Positions 51,711 through 63,530 of a stretch of DNA of 64,000 nucleotides are shown piece after piece (the stretch's first letter is position 1; the number at the start of each line of letters is the position of its first letter). The notes beneath the pieces are model-generated. The model was not told the origin of the DNA, did no database searches, and saw only the letters and a list, made by a program, of their open reading frames with translations. This DNA comes from Ophthalmolycus amberensis (taxonomy: Eukaryota > Chordata > Actinopteri > Perciformes > Zoarcidae). Both the position numbers and the translations under genes were made by a program. Where the stretch lies: positions 1,346,001-1,410,000 of the forward strand of contig JAFEUB010001068.1 in NCBI GenBank assembly GCA_024529925.1. The letters are read 5' to 3'.

Positions 51711-51855
51711 AATTACAGTGCTTAAAGCCCACTCTGGCTAAGTGATGGTCCTCTCTGTCTCTTTCTCCCGTTCTCTTCCCTCCTCAGCGTTGGCACCTAA
51801 AGGGCTTTACTCATGAATCTCAAAGCTGTTTTCCTAAACACATATTATGACGAGC

Positions 51856-51955
51856 ACCGCCGCCGCCACCACCGCTGCTGCTGCTGATGCTGATGTGTGT
51901 GTGTGTGTGTGTGTGTGTGTGAGAGAAACAGAGAGCGAGAGAGAGAGAGAGAGAG
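51856..51955. repeat. Compound simple repeat: (CGC/CTG)n, (GT)n, (GA)n
   Basis: Trinucleotide GCC/ACC/GCT/GCTGAT units at 51,856-51,892 pass into (GT)n at 51,893-51,920 and then (GA)n to about 51,955. Three repeat types abut within 100 bp. Confidence 0.85.
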
Positions 51956-52930
51956 GATGCTTAATCTCCATGGCATTTTAAATGGCATTCATGGAGAGCG
52001 ACTCTATCCTCATTGCCAAGGTAAATGGAGCCATGGGACTCTCCATTTCAGCTCGATAAAAGAGCAATGTTAAAGACCCTCACCATTTCTCCCTCTCCCT
52101 CTCTCTCTCCCCCTCTCTCTCTCCCTCTCTCTCCCCCTCTCTCTCTCTCCCTCTCTCTCTCCCTCCCTCTGTCTCGTTTCTCACTTAAAATTAATGTTTT
52201 TCTCATGACAGGGAAGGGAAACGAGACATATCCACCATCTAATAGGATAATATAGCCCCATTCACCACCACCACCACCACCCCTCCCTCTTCTCTCCCTC
52301 CCTCTTCTCTCCCTCTCTCTCCCTCTCTCTCTCTGCCTTTGTAGCTGCCTGATTTCCATAGTGTCTCTGTGGAGAGGCAGTTAATGAATTCCTCTGAGCT
52401 GGAGAAAGGGGGAGAATGGTTTGGCGGTTTAGAGAGAGAAAGAGGCAGGGATAGGGGGAGGAAGGCTTTGAGCTATGCCATTCAACTTCACAGCCTCGGC
52501 CTGCTTGTGCATTCACCATGTGTGTGTGTGTGTGTGTGCGCTGTGTGGGTGTGTGTGTGTGTCTTTTAACATGAACCTGCTAAGACTACCAAATATTTAG
52601 ACTGGCCTCAGACCTCTTTTTATGGCGACGGTGGATTGAGGGATCTCAGGAGGCAGCTTGACTCTATTTGAATCCCATTCCCTGCTATTAGCTCGGCCCA
52701 GACAAAGGAATAACTTACCGCAGGAAACATTCAAATAAAGTCCCACAATCCACTTGCACTGGCCATTTCCTCTTGGGTAATTTGCAGTGAGGTAAATGAA
52801 GGAACAAAAATCATCATGAGGCCGATTTATATTCTTTGTTTGCTAACTCTTCATGAAAGGAGGGATGATAGCAGTAATGCAATTAAATAATTGCCATTCA
52901 CAGTTGCAAGAGCTCAGTTATTCACTATGT
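51956..52930. promoter_or_regulatory. Candidate irx1 upstream enhancer block, broken by CT repeats
   Basis: Unique segments at 51,956-52,085, 52,180-52,262, 52,345-52,425 and 52,590-52,930 have the texture of conserved elements: CTTAATCTCC, AAATGGCATTCATGG, ACAAAGGAATAA (Sox-like), TTGCAGTGAGGTAAATGA and GCAATTAAATAATTGCC (an inverted AATTGC/GCAATT pair). Polypyrimidine repeats at 52,088-52,170 and 52,263-52,333 and GT at 52,520-52,562 lie between. Conservation is not testable here. Confidence 0.4.
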
Positions 52931-54289
52931 AAGAACTTGAATTTGCCGAGTGTTAAACCAAAATCATCTATAGATTAATGCCCTCTAGCAGTGTTGGGCA
53001 GTATTATTTATGATCACTTTTTCTTTAACGACTAGTAAACTGGATTACAATTTGCAAATTAGTAATTCAATTATAGTCACTAATCCCTGTAACGATCCGT
53101 TACATTGAGAGTTTGTTGGGTCGGCTTGTTCGCTTGTTTTAGCAGAAGTTTGTTATCCGTTTCGTCTCAGTGTGTTCACTGGACAGACTGCCGAGATTCG
53201 CGTTAGCTTATTACAGGAGCTGAAGGGTCGGCAAAAACAAAATGGGAGGAATGAAACTCCGGATAACTCCAAAGTTGTCTTTGGCTGTGTCCAAATTACT
53301 CTGTTAATTCTAGGGCACTACGTTTACTCTCCGCCATATTTTAAAGAGTAAATCTACTTTCTGCTAACAGTCTCACAATGCAATGGGTTGCGTTTTTTAG
53401 ACAGGAAAATCCCTCTTCACCTGTAAATGAACACAAAAAAACCCACTTGTACGGGTCCAAAATGTGAATATACGGCTGTATACGGTTTGTAGTGGCCACA
53501 AACATTACGGTAAATGGTGTCAGCATGTTATCAATCTAACTTACTGGAACACTAATTACACTATTTCAGCTTTAACATTAGGAAATCCATTGTGGCTCAT
53601 CAAAACTAAACTGCTAATGTCTGCAGGGACACTGTGCTGTGTGAACAGTGCCCTTCGTGGATGTGTTATAACAACTGCTGTATCCCAAAATGGCGCCTAT
53701 TCAGACCGATGACAATTGCTCGCCCACTGCACACACCAAAAAAAAGTTTTCTTCCCGGGTATGCGGCCCACTGAACATACGCAGTGGTGTCTCTCACGCT
53801 GGCACCGCCTGCCAGTCCCCGCTCGGCCTGTCGACTTTACATCGTGCTGACGTCATAGATTTTTGGCTTGAGGAAAGTTTTACAAACATAAATCCATAAC
53901 AATTCATAATAGAAAGAGTCATAATTGGCCTTTTTTGCAGTTGGAGGTGTCCTGCCACAGGTAAGTCCGGTTCAGCACAGAGTTGGAGGACATTACATGT
54001 GTTTGATTTGAGTGTTCATGAGGAGTAACTTTTGCTGATAAGTCATGAGGAAAGTATCAATTACATTTTGAATGAGTGGTATGTTGTCGATTGCATTTTC
54101 CAAGTACCTGCTCTGTGGTCACGTAAACTCTTCATGAACTCAATGAGAAATCTTGACAATAAGGGGAAAATACTCTGTTGTTTCTACTGTTGTTTTCCCA
54201 AAACAAATGTTAATTTCCTGAAAAACAAAGCAGATAAAGTCAGGCCCCTCCACCAAAGTCATGAAAATGTCACTTGATAAGAGCAGACA

Positions 54290-54930
54290 CGCTTTGCAGA
54301 GAGCCAAAACGCTCTCACTTAATTGTCACTTTCCTTCCGCTGTTGTTTAATTTTGCTAAATAAATTATCTTCTGCGCGCTTTGTGCTCAGTTTCCAGCGT
54401 ATCAGAGATTGCGGAGAGAGCAGCGGCAGGGAAGGAAGGGCAAGCGGCAGAGATAAAAAAAACAACAACCTATCATCACCTCCTTGACAGCAAAGATAAG
54501 CAGTGATAGATTCAGCTCTGACCTGATGTTAAAACAGATGGATCTCTCTGACGCTTAACAGATAAGCCTGCCGGCCTGAGGTGACACATCCAGCCACCCA
54601 GCGTTTTTATGGTCCCTCACACTGAGCTCGTACTTGCTTTATCACTCCCTAACCCTTTTTCAATCACAATGATATCTGACATCATAGAGCACGGGAGATG
54701 TCATTCGTCGTCTTAATGGCTTATATCACCAATTATAATCGTTGGCGGTGTGACCTGACAGCCACTCGCATGGAGATGGATCCTGTAGGTTGACCCAGAG
54801 GGGAAACACTAGACAAAGAGCCTATCATTAGCAATTAACGGGCGTGCCAGTGTTTGTTTGTTAGTAGCTGCTTTAGAAGTCCAGCGGGACTCCTTTACAG
54901 TGGATGGGGTGCTGATAAAAAAACCTGACC
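54290..54930. promoter_or_regulatory. Candidate irx1 upstream enhancer block
   Basis: Unique, balanced sequence with AGATAAGC (54,495 and 54,561), TTAATGGC, CCAATTATAATCG and TAGCAATTAACGG homeodomain-type cores and TGACAGC/TGACATC TALE-type sites. No repeat landmarks or plausible coding frame. Confidence 0.35.
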
Positions 54931-55273
54931 TCACTTTGACTTGCTCAAAATGGTCGCCCGCTTGTTAATCTCGACCGCGTTGTCTTTTTTTTGTTGTTTC
55001 CATTTGCCGACCGCGGCTGAAAGCTGCCGTTATATACAGTTCCATCATTCCCCGTAGAGAGAGCGAAGAAAACAAGCGATGTTAAACAAGATTGCTGACT
55101 AAAACAAAAACAAAAAAGGTGAATTCCCACCTCCTCCTCTTTACAGAAAGACTTAGCGGGGGGGCTTTTCTCATGGCCAGGCATCTGATTGTTTTCTAAA
55201 CGGATTATTAACTCTTTTGTTACAGTAGGGGTCACTTTAATGCTTCTTAGGGCCCATTAGCATTGCTTTAAAG

Positions 55274-55274
<1 letters not shown>

Positions 55275-55307
<33 letters not shown>
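55275..55307. repeat. (CA)n microsatellite
   Basis: About 33 bp of CA; a shorter GT-rich run follows at 55,436-55,464. Confidence 0.9.
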
Positions 55308-55310
<3 letters not shown>

Positions 55311-55689
55311 TGCTGCGTTCTAGGACTTGGCGTTTCTTGTCTTTGTTGTTCACAGTGGGAGCGGAATGATACCGTTATAATGCTGTCAAAGACAATACCT
55401 CAACTTAAAAGGAGGGGTGTGAGGGAAGGCATGTGTGTGATTGGCTGTGTGTGTGTGTGTGTGGGTTGTGATGAAAAGGTGCCCTTAGGAAGACCAGTAA
55501 GCTTATTGCAATAGTGCTGACTTCAATGGATACCTCAAAGAGAAGTGGCATTACACAGTCCTCTCTGCTGAAAATCCCCTACAAGTCCTTGACTGAGAGA
55601 AGGATCGGCTCAGTCTTCACTTCAGGGCTGACAGAGATCATCGAGCCTGAGGAGTTTTGGATCGGATCGAAACCTCTCACCTATGATTT

Positions 55690-56130
55690 CGTGAAGTTAT
55701 GCTTTTATATGCAATTGTTGCTTCCTGCTCATCTATTCAGGCGAAAGTTACAGCTTCAGATACCCTCGGGAAAATGAAAGACACTCAGGTCAAAGCATCA
55801 CGGGATCTCTGAGGTGTTTGCTGTTTGGCTCATATTGACCATATGAATGCGATGCTGCTGCTGGTGGTGGGGGGCCCCCCAGAGACCATTGGAACCTGGC
55901 TGGGTGCTTCCCCCAGCTTTGAGCTCCTGTTCTGGGGGAAGGATAAAGAAGGTATCCCTTACAGGCCTGACCTGCAGCCACCCCCTCCGCCACAGTGAGG
56001 GTTCAGAGGTCAGATCAATTGGCTCCCCGTGGCCTCCTGTCTGCAACAGGGCTTAATCACCTACTAACTGCTGGTGAGAAGGAGATGGCGAGAGGCTGTG
56101 TGCCTTTCATCCAGCTGAGAGCGAACCTCC
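55690..56130. promoter_or_regulatory. Candidate irx1 upstream enhancer block
   Basis: Unique sequence with GATCAATTGGCTCC, GCTTAATCACC and CATATTGACCATATG motifs, the last a CATAT...ATATG near-palindrome at about 55,830-55,845. It lies between microsatellites and a diverged AT-rich stretch. Confidence 0.3.
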
Positions 56131-57551
56131 TCCTGGATTATATAACCATACTGTTATTGTGTGTTTTAAAAACCTTCATGACAGGTCTGATGTTAAAGTA
56201 GATGTTGGGGTGTTGACTAATTAAAGCATGACAGCAGTAACAGCGGAAAAAAAACATATAAGCCAATATTGGCCTGCACACGACAAATGGTATACCGGCC
56301 AGTATCGCTGATATGATATAATGATTTCGCCAAACACACCCATAGTTGTCTTTCTGTTCATGTGCTGTCTTTATGGTCACATAATTGTTTAAATCGTAAT
56401 GTGGAGACTTTTCAGAAGAGGTCAAAGGAGGTACGATGTGAGTATGGTTTACATTTCCTCTTCAAGTGCAAGTCATCCTTTCAAGAAAATCTGAAACGAT
56501 TGCAAATGTGTGAAAAGCATCATTCCATGTTGCTCATTGAGTATCAAGTAATCACATTATTTCACTAATTACTCAACGGCTAAATAATTTGATGTATTAA
56601 TTGTTACATTATTTTATTTTACTGAGACTATCTACACCAACATGTCACACTTCATGGATGTAGAAATAGAAAATAAAACATTGCAGTTCAAAAGCAGCCA
56701 GTTTACAATTTGTTGACTGAATATTAATAAACATAAGATTAGCCCCCGAGACTGCGGCGCTCTGGGAGTCTCGTCCTCACAGTGAAGCTGCTTTCATTCA
56801 TGTACACAACATATAAATGAAACAACTTCAAAGTTACCGCTGCGTTTCTCCTCTTTTGGTAGAAACTAGCCGCCTCTCCACTCCTCCAGCGCAGACCAAT
56901 GAAGTCAATGAGACCAAACTGATACCAGCTCTCCATCAGACTCAAACTAAGACAGCAAACTAGCCGGTCCCCAATTTGTCGAAGTAACACCATGCTGCGA
57001 GCGACTGTAATGTACTTACTGAGAACGTAAAATGAATTGCAAATAGATAAATAAAGCAATCAAATCATGTCAATGGTCAGAATATAAATCTGGAGTATTG
57101 AACCTGGCTTTAACCCCTTTATTATTTTGTGCTGGGAAAATGTTTGGTGAAAAGTAAACCTTATTTACTCAAGTCTATTTTATTTACCCAAAAATCACAA
57201 GGGTGTCGTGCACATCACACGACACTCTTCGTCTTCACTCTTGATTCAGATAAGGAGAAAAAAAACCTTTGATGGGAAAAAAGGAAGAAAGCTCTTGAAG
57301 ATCAACTGGGGAGGAATTTCCATAAGAAACAATAATAAAACCACACTATGGAGAAACAGAATGACGTGGATCGGTAAATGCAAACATATAAGAAGCAACT
57401 TACGACCTGAAAAGAGGTCAGACTACACACAGTTAAGTTAATGGGACCTTTATACACACTGCATTCTGTTCCATGACATGGTGCACCTTGCTTATAATTT
57501 TAATAATGCTTAAGGATTGGTGGAGTGATATGATGAGGTGATGCATCACGT

Positions 57552-57989
57552 TTGTTGTCACTTGTCCGACCGTGGAGACGAACATTCAAATTCATCCAGT
57601 CTATTCTGGGCAAATTCCGTCAACATGAATCTCTAAATATCTTCACTGGTGAAATCCGCCCTGAATATCCATATCACTCATATCCTTGTCACAAATATTT
57701 CCACACTCCCATAAAAAAACACAAGGTACAGGAAAGCAAACAGATACAGGAACTCTACCGAGCTGCAGAGATGAGCCGTTTGGGTGTGCTTCCTGCGCTT
57801 AAGCTCTATCAACTTCCTCCTCAACCCAACACTCGTTGGAAACATCTCCACCGTCATATGTCATACGATTATGAAAACCCAAAAGCTCTATATAATTGCA
57901 TTTTTAAAATAACAAAGGTAAGATGGAACTTTAATGATCCATGTGGGGAAACTGAGATGGTGCAGCAGCAAAAAATTAATTGGAAATAA
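57552..57989 (+). other. Unassigned 145-codon open frame ending in a splice-donor-like site and repeat
   Basis: An open frame of 145 codons, MLSLVRPWRRTFKFIQSILG at the start and polar, Tyr/His/Pro-rich after that (PEYPYHSYPCHKYFHTP, ELYRAAEMSRLGVLPALKLY). I recognise no domain. At 57,919 an AAG|GTAAGA consensus donor occurs. The sequence after it (ACTTTAATGATCCATGTGGG..GCAGCAGCA) resembles the end of a fish retroposon, so the last 23 codons are unlikely to be protein. It may be an exon, a decayed gene or chance. Confidence 0.2.
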
Positions 57990-58030
57990 CACAGACAAGA
58001 ATGTAAATAAATGGTGGGGAAGAAATATCT
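57917..58030. repeat. Retroposon 3'-end-like fragment
   Basis: Contains AACTTTAATGATCCATGTGG, then GGAAACTGAG..GTGCAGCAGCA and an A-rich tail with AAATAAATGG. This arrangement is common at the 3' ends of fish non-LTR elements. The family was not determined. Confidence 0.45.
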
Positions 58031-59336
58031 GCAACATTTCTTATGAATAAATTCTTGTTTGAAAATAATATAATTCAGCTTACACCCAGTTTATGAATCT
58101 TTGCATTCGCTAATCTAAACACCTGGTGTCTGGTCGGGCTTTACTGGGCGAAATCCCCCGGCACACAGGAAGTGATGGGCTGTATTTGTTTGTTGGAAAT
58201 AAACAGAAGAAGAAGAACCGGGTAGTTAGCGTCAGCTGTGATAGCCACCACAGCTAAACAGATGAAGAAAAGAGCAAGCTTTCCTGCAGAAACTCACACT
58301 TTGGCAGCTGGTAATCCAAGACGTGACACTGGCTGCAGTGTTTGATTGACAAGTGCTTTTGGGGAAAAGGCGTGCAATAAACAAACTTTCACCTCAAACT
58401 CTGTTTCAGCATTTAAATCAATGTAAAGTCAAAAAAAAACAACCACTTCAATACCAATTAAAGTGGAATGGAGCACAAGACGGTGACTCAGTGCATGTAT
58501 GTATACAGTCAAACCCAACAGAAGGCCAGACTGTCACATATCTTTGCAAAATACTCAATAACAGAGAGTCTGTCTTGCTGCTGTCTGTCAAGCCTTTGAG
58601 AAGCAACAGTGGAGGTGGGGAGCGTACATTCCTCACAGCGGCTCCATGCAGCTCGGCCAATTAGCAGCTGAGTGGTTTGTTTAAGTCCAAGTGATGATGA
58701 GATGTTGTGCTGGGAGGCAGCCCAGTTCATTAAGCACACTGTTGTCTCTGGTTTACCCAGCTTGCCGGCTTTAACAGCCTCTCAGCGCTTGTTTACCAAG
58801 CCGCAAATATGACAGACTGTATGTCTATTTGACCGTCTGTTTGTGTGAGTGTGCATGTGGGGAGGTGACGGAGAGGGTGGGGAGTTTTTGTGTTTAAGTG
58901 TGCGGATGTGGGGGTGCGTCTTCAATTTAAGGTACTGTATTTAAGGAGGTGGACAGTAACACCTGTACAATATATGCAATTTAATATAAAACCTCTACTA
59001 ACTCCTGTCAAATTACCATAAAGATGAATCAACACCTGTCTGAATTTAAACACATATTTAGCATTTACTGCAGGGCTGTTATGCTGGTGATTGAATTGCA
59101 TTTGATTGTACAGGAAATCATTTTAAAGTGTATGCCATTGTGAAGAGTGATACTGATGCGTCTCGACTGAAGATGGATCTTTGAATTGGATCATTTTGAT
59201 GCTAAATAAATAAAAAAATGTTTTCCCCAGTATGCTATTCTTGAGGATGCCTTTGAAACAGAACATCATCAGTACTGCCAGAAAATAATATTATCATTGG
59301 GAAATTATGCCAACCTTGGATTATGTCCAATGTTGA

Positions 59337-59700
59337 CGTTCAACCTGTTCTCATTCCCAGGGAGTCAAACTCCGACACTTTGTCACGCCCCTTGGCGTCT
59401 GAGACGGATCACAACGCGCCCTTTGGAGTCTGTATGAGACGCACCGGGCTTTCAAGTAACTATAATGTAAACTTGTCATTAATACACCACCAAACACAGT
59501 ATTTTTAAACCCAAAACACAATTGTTTTTTCTAAACCTGGGCAAATCTTTTTGTTTGAATTAACAACGTTAACCATGTGTTTACTGTGCCCGTAGTGCAG
59601 CATTGCAGCTGGATGCGCTGGGCTACCCAGTGCGTTAGAAAGTGACGCCAAGGGGCCTGACCGGGCGTCAGTGTGTGACGAGTTGGGATGAGACCGGGCT
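59337..59700. mobile_element. MITE-like element with imperfect terminal inverted repeats
   Basis: The left end CCTGTTCTCATTCCCAG and further in CACGCCCCTTGGCGTC are mirrored on the other strand from the right end (CCCGGTCTCATCCCAAC ... AGGCCCCTTGGCGTC), giving inverted arms of about 55 bp. The GACGAGTTGGGA-GAGAC end is shared with 43,727-44,236. No transposase or clear target duplication. Confidence 0.6.
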
Positions 59701-59769
59701 GTGATGTTACTACCTTTAACAATATCTATGCACACCAACTGTGGTGTGGGTAAGGCTCGGAAAAGATCA

Positions 59770-59960
59770 TGGTTAAAGAAATAGTTTGACGTCTTGGAAA
59801 ATTCACGTCTTCCCTTCTTTTGATGAGGAGACCGATAGAGATATATACTCTCCCTTTAAGATCTTGTCATTATTACACTTCTGTTTTTTGACAGGATTGA
59901 ATGATTTATGGTGTCTGAAGCTGCTGGTAGGTAGGTCTCTTTTTTTTTATAGATACTTCT
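59770..59960. repeat. Interspersed repeat family B, terminal fragment
   Basis: AAAGAAATAGTTTGACGTCT, then TGGAAAATTCACGTCTTCCC and GATGAGGAGACCGATAGAGA match, with changes, the terminus of the family seen at 34,007 and 43,597. The rest of the element is missing. Confidence 0.5.
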
Positions 59961-61219
59961 TCTTCCCTAATTGTCTTGCAAGGTTTCCGGAATAACAGGT
60001 TCAGAACCACACGCAGATGGAAAGATGAGAAGGCAAAACTAATTATTTCAATTATTTATTGTAAAAATGACTTAAAGGCTGTTAGTCCAAATGCCGGTAA
60101 TGTCAGATAACATATAGCTGTTAGCCAATGAATCCCAAACACCAAACATTTGAAAAACAGGCGGGAAATTTAGGCACAAGGAACGAACGAACAATGATCA
60201 ACTGGCACCAGGAGAATGGAGCACAGAGACCAAATAGACAAGGAAAGGAGGGTGATAACGAGGGACAGGTGAAAACAATCAGGGCGGGGCTGACAATCAC
60301 TCAGGCCAGAAAGTGAAGTTGTCTAGAACGATAGAGGAGGTGAGTATCAATATAAAACACAAAACACTAAGCATGAATGAAACAACTTTCGGCAAGAAAG
60401 AAACTAAGAATATTTCAAGAAATGTTGAACGAAGGGATGTTCAAGGTAAGGCAATTAATAAAGGCCAACACTTCCCCTTTCAATAAGCAGCTTGAGATGC
60501 GAGATTGTAGTTGGCGTTACGAGACAACGTGTATGACTGGATTGTTTCACGAGTAGCCAGTTTACAAGTTCATTTTAAACCGATAAAAAGAGGAATCATC
60601 GTCAGACAATAACCCGTGGGTCCCGAGATTGCATTTCGGCTACTGCGTTCTACCCATTTTTGCTCTCTTTTTGTCAACCTGCATTCAACCAAAGCCTGTT
60701 CAAACACGATTGGTCAATATTAAATCGGAGTACAAACAGAAACCAGAGCGCTTCTGAGATCCAAATCTTGGCCCGCTGCCTACAGATTCTAAATATCAAT
60801 GCAATACATGCCTATCCACCACCCAGACCTCCACAACCTTTGAGGGCAATACAGACCAGCAGCATAAGACGTGCATGAAAACATCCTCACCCATGGGCTT
60901 CTATGTACATAAGCCAACACAAGGCACGGTCTTGATGGATGTAATTGTTGTGGGTTGATATAACGTTGACATGATAACCAGGAGGTAAACTCCTGGTCTG
61001 AAAAGTGAAGCCAATGTGGAAGTGCCTTAATCTTGCATTCTTTTAAATGGGGCGACTCCTCTAGTTGCAAAAATAAGTTTGATTGTACAGAAGTCTGTAT
61101 GAAAATGACCCTTCTTCTAGTTCTTTATTACCTCAGTAAACAAAACATGAGTTTAGTTTCAAGTCTTCTTCAATACAGCATGATGTTCATTTCGTAAATC
61201 ATGGTCCCATTTAGAGTAA

Positions 61220-61430
61220 GAGGGGCCATAAAGCAGAGTATGCTGTAAGGCGGGGCTACCTTGTGATTCAACGTTGGGTTTTACTCAGCTCCATCTTCTC
61301 ATGTCACTTCTGGTTGCAAAATCCCAAGATGGCAACGGCCAAAAACAAAGATGGTGACAGCCAAAATGACAAACTCAAGGCTTCAAAACCGTCCTCCACA
61401 AACCAATGAGTGACGTCACTACTTATGTAC
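61220..61430. repeat. Interspersed repeat family E
   Basis: GGCGGGGCTACCTTGTGATT, then CCAAGATGGCAACGGCCAAA and ACAAACTCAAGGCTTCAAAA followed by ACCAATGAGTGACGTCAC is a block order I recognise as a common spiny-rayed-fish repeat. A single copy is seen in this window. Confidence 0.6.
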
Positions 61431-62429
61431 AGTCTGGTGTTAACTCATCAGGTTGTGCTGCAGTTCTATTTCCCAGCGTTGACCTGCGTCATGTCTCCCA
61501 GGAAGCAGCAATCAGCACATTCCGACAACTGTATCTTGACAACTTTATGTCGGTCTGTGCAGAGCGAGGTGATGCTACCAATTTGTTTTGCACTTTGCGT
61601 TCCACTTCATTAGATATTGGGCACACTACTTTCTGTACTGACACTTAATATTGGCACTTAACTTCAATCATGCATGATAATTCCGAGGACATGATATTAG
61701 CATGCGGATGCACCCATGTGGAATCGGATCAAAATGACTCATTTCAATTAGTTCGAGGTGAGAATCTTTCAAACAAAAAGCCATACAAATAAATAAATAC
61801 ATTGAATTATCACACTGTAAAGCTCATACAGGTTAAGAAACATCAATGTCTTTTCCAACATAATATTGTCAGAAATGCTTCTCATGTAAAATACTTCATC
61901 TGAGAAACAGGATGATGAAGAATCAGATTGAACAGTTGTTTTGTCCTTTAGCAGGCTGAGGGATAGATGCTTTGGGCACAGCCAACAATGACATGAAAAT
62001 AAATCCGTGGTCTTTTCTTTGAAACACCAAATATCCATATTGGCCCAAAGTAAAAAAAATATAATTTCTTTGATGCTCGTGGTAGGAACTGCCTTTGTAA
62101 TGTCCTCCCGCTTCAGTGGAGATAACTGCCAAGAAACGTAGAGCTGATTTTGATCCATGGCAAAGAAAAAAGAGTGACGCAAAAGTTGCCATCAGTAACC
62201 AAATGACTCTGACTGAACCAGTTCACAGCTGATCAACTGCTCTGAGGCTTCATCAGTGTTTGGAATAAGACACTAATATACTGTCATCTGCAAACTGATT
62301 GAGTTTCACCGACCGCAAACATCATTTATATGCAAAGCATGTATACATATAGTGTATATTCGTATTTGAAATATTTTTACTTTTATTTTACATAATCATA
62401 TTTATAACATGAAGTAAACCAATATTAGT

Positions 62430-62850
62430 TTGATTATTTTTCCATATATCGCCTGCCATTCCTCATTAATGCTCAACATTCATCCAACGTGTGCAGCCAT
62501 TCAGCCCGGCTCATGCACCACCCGCCAGTCCAATAATGACTCCTAATCAATGTGACTAATGTCTCCTTTCACCACTTGGACCAATATTAGTCCAATAGCA
62601 GCAGTTAAAGTGCAATTATACCTCCCCTTGCCCCTTTTGTTTTCTCACTCAACACAGTGTGTCAACCATGCCAAATAAGCAACAATATAAGACCAGAGGA
62701 TGTTGACCTAATGAGACCCAAGCCCACTCTACTCTTACTGATAAAACAGAGCCAGAATCACCCACTTCACAGCCAGCAACACTCGCACGCCCTCTCTGCG
62801 AAGACAAAGAGCGATTATGAACGACGGAGCTAGAAGAGAGACTTCCCGTG
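62430..62850. promoter_or_regulatory. Candidate irx1 upstream enhancer block
   Basis: Unique sequence with a dense set of homeodomain-type cores: CTCATTAATGCTC, CCTAATCAATGTG, GACTAATGTC, CCAATATTAGTCCAATAG (the ATATTAG/CCAAT unit occurs twice) and AAGTGCAATTATA. No repeats inside. Among the non-coding stretches this is one of the most enhancer-like by eye. Confidence 0.4.
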
Positions 62851-62973
62851 TGTCCTTTTCCTTTTTTCCCTCCACCTCCCCCGGAATATTTTGAAGGGCG
62901 GTTTATTCAAGATGTCACAGCTGCATGCGTCTTAGCTGGAGCGTTCAGGAGGGTCACGGCTTTGTAACCGTGA

Positions 62974-62978
62974 GTGTG

Positions 62979-63020
<42 letters not shown>

Positions 63021-63266
63021 AGTGCAATTCTTAAGGCAGTAATGCAGTGGGCGATGACAGATCACTTCATTCACGCAAGACGAGGGCAATTACTTCAACC
63101 ATGACAGATTGCCTCAGCAGAACTGAGTTTAGGATAAAACCTCCCTCTTTCTCTCTTTTTTCCCCCTCCCTCTCTTTATATTTCCCTCACCCCTCTTCTT
63201 CCCCCGTTCAATAAGGAATCTTATGGTTTTCCCAGCTAATGACTTCCTCCTCACTGTTACACCATT

Positions 63267-63302
<36 letters not shown>
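62974..63302. repeat. Two (GT)n microsatellites
   Basis: (GT)n at 62,974-63,019 and at 63,273-63,302, separated by unique sequence and a CT-rich stretch (63,140-63,205). Confidence 0.9.
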
Positions 63303-63304
<2 letters not shown>

Positions 63305-63439
63305 GCAGGGGGTGACAGTACCATCTGTCTGGCTGCTGTAGCCCTTGCCCCTGCCCAGCTGGTGGGCACTGAGTAATGGGAGAGGACTTCCTCATCTCGC
63401 CCCCCTGAGAAACACACACATTAGTATGCAACACCTACT

Positions 63440-63442
<3 letters not shown>

Positions 63443-63527
<85 letters not shown>
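63443..63527. repeat. Long (GA)n microsatellite
   Basis: About 85 bp of pure GA, followed by further GA to 63,546. No gene context. Confidence 0.96.
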
Positions 63528-63530
<3 letters not shown>

